Part shown: piece by piece, positions 24,701 through 28,010 of the stretch | How positions within the stretch are numbered: position 1 is the first letter of the stretch | How the letters are laid out: each line of letters begins with the position of its first letter | Origin: Ruminococcaceae bacterium UBA7101 | GTDB taxonomy: Bacteria; Bacillota; Clostridia; Oscillospirales; Acutalibacteraceae | Assembly: GCA_002493325.1 (NCBI GenBank) | Contig: DKYL01000061.1 | Location: forward strand, 9,760-37,769 | Length of the DNA: 28,010 bases | Reading direction: 5' to 3' | Made by a program: the position numbers and the translations under genes | The notes under the pieces: generated by a model | What the model was told of the DNA's origin: nothing | Seen by the model: the letters and a program-made list of their open reading frames with translations, nothing else | Database searches by the model: none

Positions 24701-25654
24701 CTTGATTAATTTCAATCTGCCTGATGACAGTTCAATCGTTAACGGAGCAGTTACCGGGTCGGCAATTTTGCCGTAGAAAAGCGTTTGATTTGCCCCGGTG
24801 AGCGCAAAGGCTGAATTGACATCTGTATTTTTCTTAGTGAAAACAAGTCTGCCGTTTAAAGAGCCTTCACCGGTTGCATATACAGTGAGCTGGTTTCCGT
24901 TTACGCTTGTATGGATTCTGTCACTGGTTGATTTAACAGTAAAATTATCGATTACATTATTACTGTCGGTCAATGTTACGGAATTACTGCTGCCTGTACC
25001 CTTGAGTTTAACCGTCTGATTGCTGAAACTTGGTCTGTTCTGATGTCCTGAACAAGCTTCAAGAATTTTCTTATAGCATTCAAGTGCATCATTCAAAAGT
25101 GCCTGACTGGAACTGCTTGTTGCATAAAGATTATTTGCAAAAGATGTCAGGGATGCAGAATAATTTGTTCTTGCACCGATTTCAAATTCCCACAGAAGTA
25201 TTTCAGTAGCTAATTGTGCAGCATCTCTTGAATAACCGTAGGTAGAATCGGATGAACCGTCATAGCCGTAGATTGATACTCGAGTCATACCCTCTTTTGC
25301 TGTTGGTGTTAATTCATAATACCACAAATCCGTACTTTTAATATCTCTTGCTGTTGCAGCATCATTCGTACAACCCTCATAAATCTGAATACAGTACAAG
25401 GGTTCTCCGCTTGACAGATTTCTTAATGCAATCTGTCCTGAGTTGTTATGCGTATGACCGTTTGCCGTTTGCCAATCACCGGTTCGGTAATACACATCAA
25501 CATATTTTGTTGAGTAGCTGTACTGACTGCCTTCTGTCAGTGCAGCAAAGGCTTGCAAAGGCAGCGAGCTGAACAGCATCAGCAATGCCAATAGTAATGC
25601 TGCCACGCTCAGTCTTCGTTTTTGCCTGGATTGTTTGGTTTTTGTTTTCTTCAT
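21722..25654 (-). CDS. VaFE/SpaA-type wall-anchored adhesin
   Basis: A 1310-aa surface protein. A basic signal peptide (1-38, LPLQAFA at the cleavage region) leads to an N-terminal thioester-like domain (about 45-200). Its Cys is in PLYCIQ (Cys88), but the expected Gln position reads Glu151 (ATEILLWEF). At least seven CnaB/SpaA-type beta domains follow (for example GRLKLIKTSENGQVEGIKF, EKPVEGALFGLFRN), usually stabilised by isopeptide bonds. A VaFE-type domain (about 1185-1265) has GEITITDKVSY and VVFETLY. The C-terminus is a sorting signal: SPKTG, a hydrophobic stretch and YKRKKLNAK. No sortase gene is visible here. AAGGAAGG lies 4 bp before the ATG. It leads the surface operon and probably mediates cell-cell contact. 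Confidence 0.92.
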   Translation of the reverse strand: MKKTKTKQSRQKRRLSVAALLLALLMLFSSLPLQAFAALTEGSQYSYSTKYVDVYYRTGDWQTANGHTHNNSGQIALRNLSSGEPLYCIQIYEGCTNDAATARDIKSTDLWYYELTPTAKEGMTRVSIYGYDGSSDSTYGYSRDAAQLATEILLWEFEIGARTNYSASLTSFANNLYATSSSSQALLNDALECYKKILEACSGHQNRPSFSNQTVKLKGTGSSNSVTLTDSNNVIDNFTVKSTSDRIHTSVNGNQLTVYATGEGSLNGRLVFTKKNTDVNSAFALTGANQTLFYGKIADPVTAPLTIELSSGRLKLIKTSENGQVEGIKFTVTGNNYSKVCVTNNKGEFELEDLSAGKYVVTEETKPGWVPQEPKEVTIVSGQTTTVNFDNRLRRGDLTVTKTSEDGYNEGVKFHLYGTSLVGIKVDEYAVTGSNGKATFKNILIGSNYTLEEVDTNIRYVVQPGQKTTIEWNKVTNKSVNNILKKFRVKVVKSDIEKGSAQGDASLAGAVYGLYKGKELMATYTTDANASFTTDYFPCGTDWTIREISASEGYLVNSAVYKVGADPKLYKVEHNTLESKVTEQVIKGNISIIKHTDDGSTQIETPEKGAEFQIYLKSAGSYANADKDEKDTIVCDADGFASSKLLPYGVYTVHQTKGWDGREFIADFDVFIQSDNQTYKFLINNSNFESYVKVVKSDAETGKTIPYAGAGFEIYDAEGHRVTMQFTYPEVTEIHTFYTNSEGYLITPEKLPYGDYTLVEVQAPYGYVLDSTPIPFSINQENSSTDTGVTVVMVKAKDAPQKGVIEITKTGEIFSSVSEDNGLYTPLYKIENLEGAVFRIFAAEDIITPDGTVRAEKGELVDEITTADNGIAKSKELYLGKYTVIEKTAPEKFINNKEQYDVELTYAGQEVSVTSTALSVYNERQKVTVSLSKIMEQNEIFGIGINNEILSAQFGVYSEEDITAADGSVIPKDSLICSANCDKNGNITFDCDLPIGFNWYGKEIATDGHYILSDAKYEFTTEYQGQDIKTIEIKLNDGKPIENKLIYGSVKGLKLDRETEKPVEGALFGLFRNDETEFIEENAILTAVSDKNGIFSFDNVPFGEWCIRELKPSEGYLPNTEIYTVQINSSAQLIELTVVNDKVPEIHTTASVDGKKETAKTGEITITDKVSYKHLVPGTEYILKGVLMDKSTGKPFEVNGKSVTSEVKFVPKTANGTVEVEFKFDSAGIKKTTELVVFETLYKDSVVLTAHADINDVGQTVTITRPELKSPKTGADDASSDAYAIVLSAGVAFGAALLCTAYKRKKLNAK

Positions 25655-25723
25655 AAAACCTTCCTTTCATAAAATTTTTAATATATTCAAAACAGCCATA
25701 AGGCTGGAAAGCGTGCTTTTACA

Positions 25724-25766
25724 AAATAAAAAAGAACAAGCTGACTTGTGTCGGTTTGCTCTTTGT
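25724..25766 (-). terminator. Terminator upstream of the adhesin gene
   Basis: On the minus strand AAGAGCAA (25763-25756) pairs with TTGTTCTT (25739-25732), with one G-U pair, around an inner GAC/GTC hairpin. TTTTTTATTTT follows. It would stop leftward transcription before the adhesin operon, whose own promoter should lie between 25655 and 25724; I see no clear consensus there. Confidence 0.55.
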
Positions 25767-25784
25767 GAAAATATTTGTTATAAT
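25756..25784 (+). promoter_or_regulatory. Promoter for the plus-strand 233-aa gene
   Basis: A consensus TATAAT (25779-25784) lies 17 bp after a weak TTGCTC (25756-25761), 26 bp before the ATG. The -10 match is perfect; the -35 match is poor. Confidence 0.5.
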
Positions 25785-25810
25785 ATAGAAAAAATATTTC
25801 GGAGATATTT

Positions 25811-26512
25811 ATGTATAATTTAGATATTGAAACTATAGAAAAATTACATTCAAACATTGCTAAAATTGAACAGATTAAATCATTTAAATACAGTAAAGAA
25901 TTTTTAAAATTGTGGCACAAAAGGCTATTAGAAACTGCTAATACACAAACATTCTTTATCAGTAAATTTAAAGATAAATCGCAATGCTATGAAGGAACTT
26001 TCAATTTTTATGGTGTTGATATATCCTTAACTTTTAATATCGAATATATGTTGTCAATGCTGAGTAAAAATGATAATCGATTATTTACTAAAATCGTATT
26101 AGATAATGATAAAGGGAATTTAAGCTATTTTTCTGATAAATGTATTTATACTCATTATAATAATAATGATTTAAAAGAATTTTATAGTAACTACGAAAAC
26201 ATTATTGTGGTGCCCCTGCCAATAATTCCGCAGCAACTGGTTATTGTTGATGGAAACCACCGTGTTTGTAAGCAGATTTATGATAATAAAAAAACAATTG
26301 AAGCATATTATTCTTCTGAAATAATATCTGCTTTATCTCTTATTAAACCAATACAAATTTCAGTATATTGCTTTTTATTTGATACTGCAAAAATCATATA
26401 TAATTATGGGAAAGTAAAAGATGGATTGATTAGAAATGAATTAAATATTTTCAATCATAACTCTGCATTTTATTTTTCATTCAATAGAAAAAAGATTGAT
26501 TTTTCCACTTAA
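25811..26512 (+). CDS. Unknown protein with ParB-like DGNHR motif
   Basis: A 233-aa cytosolic protein, the only convincing plus-strand gene. Residues 133-152 (VVPLPIIPQQLVIVDGNHRV) match the core of the ParB/sulfiredoxin-like fold, where a proline-rich strand precedes DGxHR. That motif binds or hydrolyses nucleotides in ParB-related proteins. The rest is not recognised: no helix-turn-helix is evident and the partner gene parA is absent, so a partition role is unlikely. GGAGA lies 5-6 bp before the ATG. The coding sequence is clearly more AT-rich than the transfer genes, which suggests separate acquisition as cargo. Its end overlaps the convergent 64-aa gene by 36 bp. Confidence 0.75.
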   Translation: MYNLDIETIEKLHSNIAKIEQIKSFKYSKEFLKLWHKRLLETANTQTFFISKFKDKSQCYEGTFNFYGVDISLTFNIEYMLSMLSKNDNRLFTKIVLDNDKGNLSYFSDKCIYTHYNNNDLKEFYSNYENIIVVPLPIIPQQLVIVDGNHRVCKQIYDNKKTIEAYYSSEIISALSLIKPIQISVYCFLFDTAKIIYNYGKVKDGLIRNELNIFNHNSAFYFSFNRKKIDFST

Positions 26513-26671
26513 TTTGCTTTTTACTGATGGAGTAATAATTTTTTTAATTTCTTCATATTCTTCATCTGGATTAACAATAATTAATTCTACATCTGTTCCA
26601 TCATTAATTAATTCTCTAGAATTTAAACACTTTCCAACTTTGAAAGCGTTAATATTGATTTTTTTACTCAC
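26477..26671 (-). CDS. Unknown 64-aa protein, GTG start
   Basis: A small cytosolic protein (begins MSKKININAFKVGKCL; contains ELIIVNPDEEYEEIKKI) with no recognised domain. I accept it because GAGGTGA lies 7 bp before the GTG start, a very good site, and the composition looks protein-like. It converges with the 233-aa gene and shares 36 bp of 3' end with it, so the two transcripts could interfere. It could be a small regulator, an antitoxin-like partner or cargo; nothing decides this. Confidence 0.6.
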   Translation of the reverse strand: MSKKININAFKVGKCLNSRELINDGTDVELIIVNPDEEYEEIKKIITPSVKSKLSGKINLFSIE

Positions 26672-26706
26672 AATATTATCACCTCGATTTATCTCATAAC
26701 AGAAAA

Positions 26707-26727
26707 GGTACGCACCGAGTGCGTACC
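26707..26727. repeat. 21-bp palindrome, copy C
   Basis: GGTACGCAC and GTGCGTACC arms around CGA, flanked by AAAA on the left and TTTT on the right. It lies 30 bp past the lipoprotein stop codon and can act as a terminator in both directions. One base differs from copies A and B. Confidence 0.85.
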
Positions 26728-26757
26728 TTTTCCATTTATCAAATTATTATTAATTCA

Positions 26758-27369
26758 TTACATATAACAAACATAAAAATCCGAGCCATCGTAATAACAA
26801 TACATTGATAAATTTGTCCCCATATTTTCAATATAACTGTTAACCTGATATTTACATTCATTCAACGTATGACCATTATTTAATCCATCCTGCCTTGCAG
26901 ATGTAGGAACATTCCAGCCTGAATTGCTTGGATTTAACGAGCTATCAACAGTTATTCCCTTGCTCCTGATATATGAATTAACCTGAGCCTGAACATCCTT
27001 TGCAGAAACATTTTTTACTGTGACTTTGGTTGTAGCCTTAGTAGTTGCCTTTGTGGTTGCTTTCGTGGTCTGCACTGCAGTAGTAGACTTTGTTGTTTGC
27101 TTTGCCGTTGTCTTAGCTGCAGCAGTTGCTTTAGGTGCAGCCTTCGTTGTAGTCTTAGCAGCTTCCTTTTTGGTTGCGGCTTCAACAGTGGTACTTTCTG
27201 CAATCGTTGTGCTCTCTGCAGCTTTTGTTGTGTCAGATACAACAACACTATTGCTTGTCGGCTCTGTGCTTGCTTCAGCATCCACATTAACATCCTTCGG
27301 GCTGCAGCCTGCAAGCATTGCTGTAGTAATGGTCATAATGCCGATTACGGCTAATATTTTCTTTTTCAT
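26758..27369 (-). CDS. Thr/Ala-rich lipoprotein
   Basis: A 203-aa predicted lipoprotein. The signal peptide (KKKILAVIGIMTITTAMLAGC) ends in the lipobox LAGC with Cys22 as the lipidated residue. A low-complexity spacer of about 90 residues, made of Thr, Ala and Lys (TTKATTKATTKAT), should span the wall. A small C-terminal domain (about 120-203) follows, with two similar segments (DVQAQVNSYIRSKG and ECKYQVNSYIENMG) and aromatic residues at the end (YCYYDGSDFYVCYM). I do not recognise that domain. AGAAAGGA lies 6 bp before the ATG. The role may be surface display or exclusion, which is only a guess. Confidence 0.85.
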   Translation of the reverse strand: MKKKILAVIGIMTITTAMLAGCSPKDVNVDAEASTEPTSNSVVVSDTTKAAESTTIAESTTVEAATKKEAAKTTTKAAPKATAAAKTTAKQTTKSTTAVQTTKATTKATTKATTKVTVKNVSAKDVQAQVNSYIRSKGITVDSSLNPSNSGWNVPTSARQDGLNNGHTLNECKYQVNSYIENMGTNLSMYCYYDGSDFYVCYM

Positions 27370-27390
27370 AATTTGTCCTTTCTTATTTAA

Positions 27391-27969
27391 TTAATTCTTT
27401 AATATATTTTCCTCTGCATTTGCAATTTGATTAAGATAATCCTGAGAAATACATATACAATCATCATTTGTTAATGTCTGATACATCTCCAACTCACTAA
27501 TCATTTTATTTAATATACGTTCTTCAAGTCTACTTAGAATAACATACTCACTTGCCATTCTTTTTGGTGAAACATACAATGCAATAATTACAAATGTAAT
27601 TGATAGAAAAGATATAATTAATGTTCCAACTTCATTACTTTGGCTTGAAAAATAATACAAATACAAACTTTCAAATTCTTCAACTTTAAAAATACAAGAC
27701 AAAAAAGTTAATAATGAAAGAAACACACCAGAAAACTCAAAAAAAACATTGAATTTTTTCGAAGTAAGATATGCTATTGTGTGATTAACCTTCTTCATAC
27801 AAATTATTTCGAATGTATTCTTTATACACTCTGGAACATTAAAAGATAAAACTAAACCAATCAAATTTTCACCTTGCTTTCTTTGATTTTTGATTATGTA
27901 ACTATTATTAATCATAACCTTAGCATAAAAAGCCAAAATAAAAGCAATTGCAATAATCAGTAATATCAT
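27391..27969 (-). CDS. Unknown 192-aa membrane protein
   Basis: A hydrophobic protein with about three membrane segments (1-17, about 72-92 and 105-130), a basic loop between the first two and a cytosolic C-terminal helix (EERILNKMISELEMYQTL). No family is recognised. I chose the ATG at 27969 because GGAGG lies 8 bp upstream; the longer frame would begin with TTG at 28005 without such a site. It lies 21 bp before the lipoprotein gene and is probably cotranscribed with it. Confidence 0.7.
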   Translation of the reverse strand: MILLIIAIAFILAFYAKVMINNSYIIKNQRKQGENLIGLVLSFNVPECIKNTFEIICMKKVNHTIAYLTSKKFNVFFEFSGVFLSLLTFLSCIFKVEEFESLYLYYFSSQSNEVGTLIISFLSITFVIIALYVSPKRMASEYVILSRLEERILNKMISELEMYQTLTNDDCICISQDYLNQIANAEENILKN

Positions 27970-28010
27970 AATATTATCCTCCGATTTAATAAATATACTT
28001 TTCAAATATA

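Noticed and set aside
27020..27394. Long hydrophobic plus-strand frame opposite the lipoprotein gene
   Set aside because: It is the complement of the Thr/Ala/Lys-rich stalk, whose codon pattern creates open frames on both strands; the minus frame has a lipobox and a ribosome site.

Overview
The window looks like one end of an integrative and conjugative element (ICE), or a related conjugative region, from a low-GC Firmicute, probably a gut clostridium of the Ruminococcaceae/Lachnospiraceae kind. The evidence is AT-rich DNA, Gram-positive Shine-Dalgarno sites, a PrgI/Maff2/VirB6/VirB4 transfer block, a MobP-type relaxase, LPXTG-like sorting signals and a SipW-type signal peptidase. I cannot name the species. 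Nearly all genes lie on the minus strand, so the region is read from right to left.

Left edge (1-1300). The 3' end of a tRNA (probably tRNA-Ser) and its terminator come first; this is a typical ICE attachment position, but no integrase is visible in the window. Next is a roughly 200-nt structured transcript with a perfect sigma-A promoter and its own terminator. A YefM/YoeB-type toxin-antitoxin pair follows, with a near-perfect promoter and a GTAC-centred operator.

Mobilisation and transfer core (1300-18600). In transcription order (right to left): a TOPRIM primase-like protein, Maff2, a VirB6-like membrane protein, PrgI, a 189-aa protein, the VirB4 ATPase and an NlpC/P60 hydrolase. Then comes a 316-bp non-coding region that I read as oriT: a hairpin placed 9 nt before TATCCTG|C, the arrangement known from RP4/RK2. 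Left of it are a ribbon-helix-helix accessory protein, an XRE repressor, a giant relaxase fused to Sel1 repeats, a small unknown protein, a 1196-aa polyvalent protein (pentapeptide repeats, P-loop ATPase, possible ADP-ribosyltransferase-like segment, ArdC-type domain, zinc peptidase), the VirD4 coupling protein and a winged-helix protein.

Surface block (18660-25660). A tightly overlapping operon encodes a 1310-aa VaFE/SpaA-type wall-anchored adhesin, a SipW-type signal peptidase, a TasA-like protein, a short wall-anchored SipW substrate, and a TasA-like protein fused to a polysaccharide deacetylase domain. Together they look like a cell-contact system for conjugation. A strong terminator ending at the ribosome binding site of the primase gene separates this block from the transfer operon.

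Right edge (25700-28010). This very AT-rich cargo-like segment holds a plus-strand gene with a ParB-like DGNHR motif, a convergent 64-aa gene, a Thr-rich lipoprotein and a membrane protein. Three intact copies and two degenerate copies of a 21-bp palindrome are scattered over the window, one of the degenerate copies inside a coding sequence.
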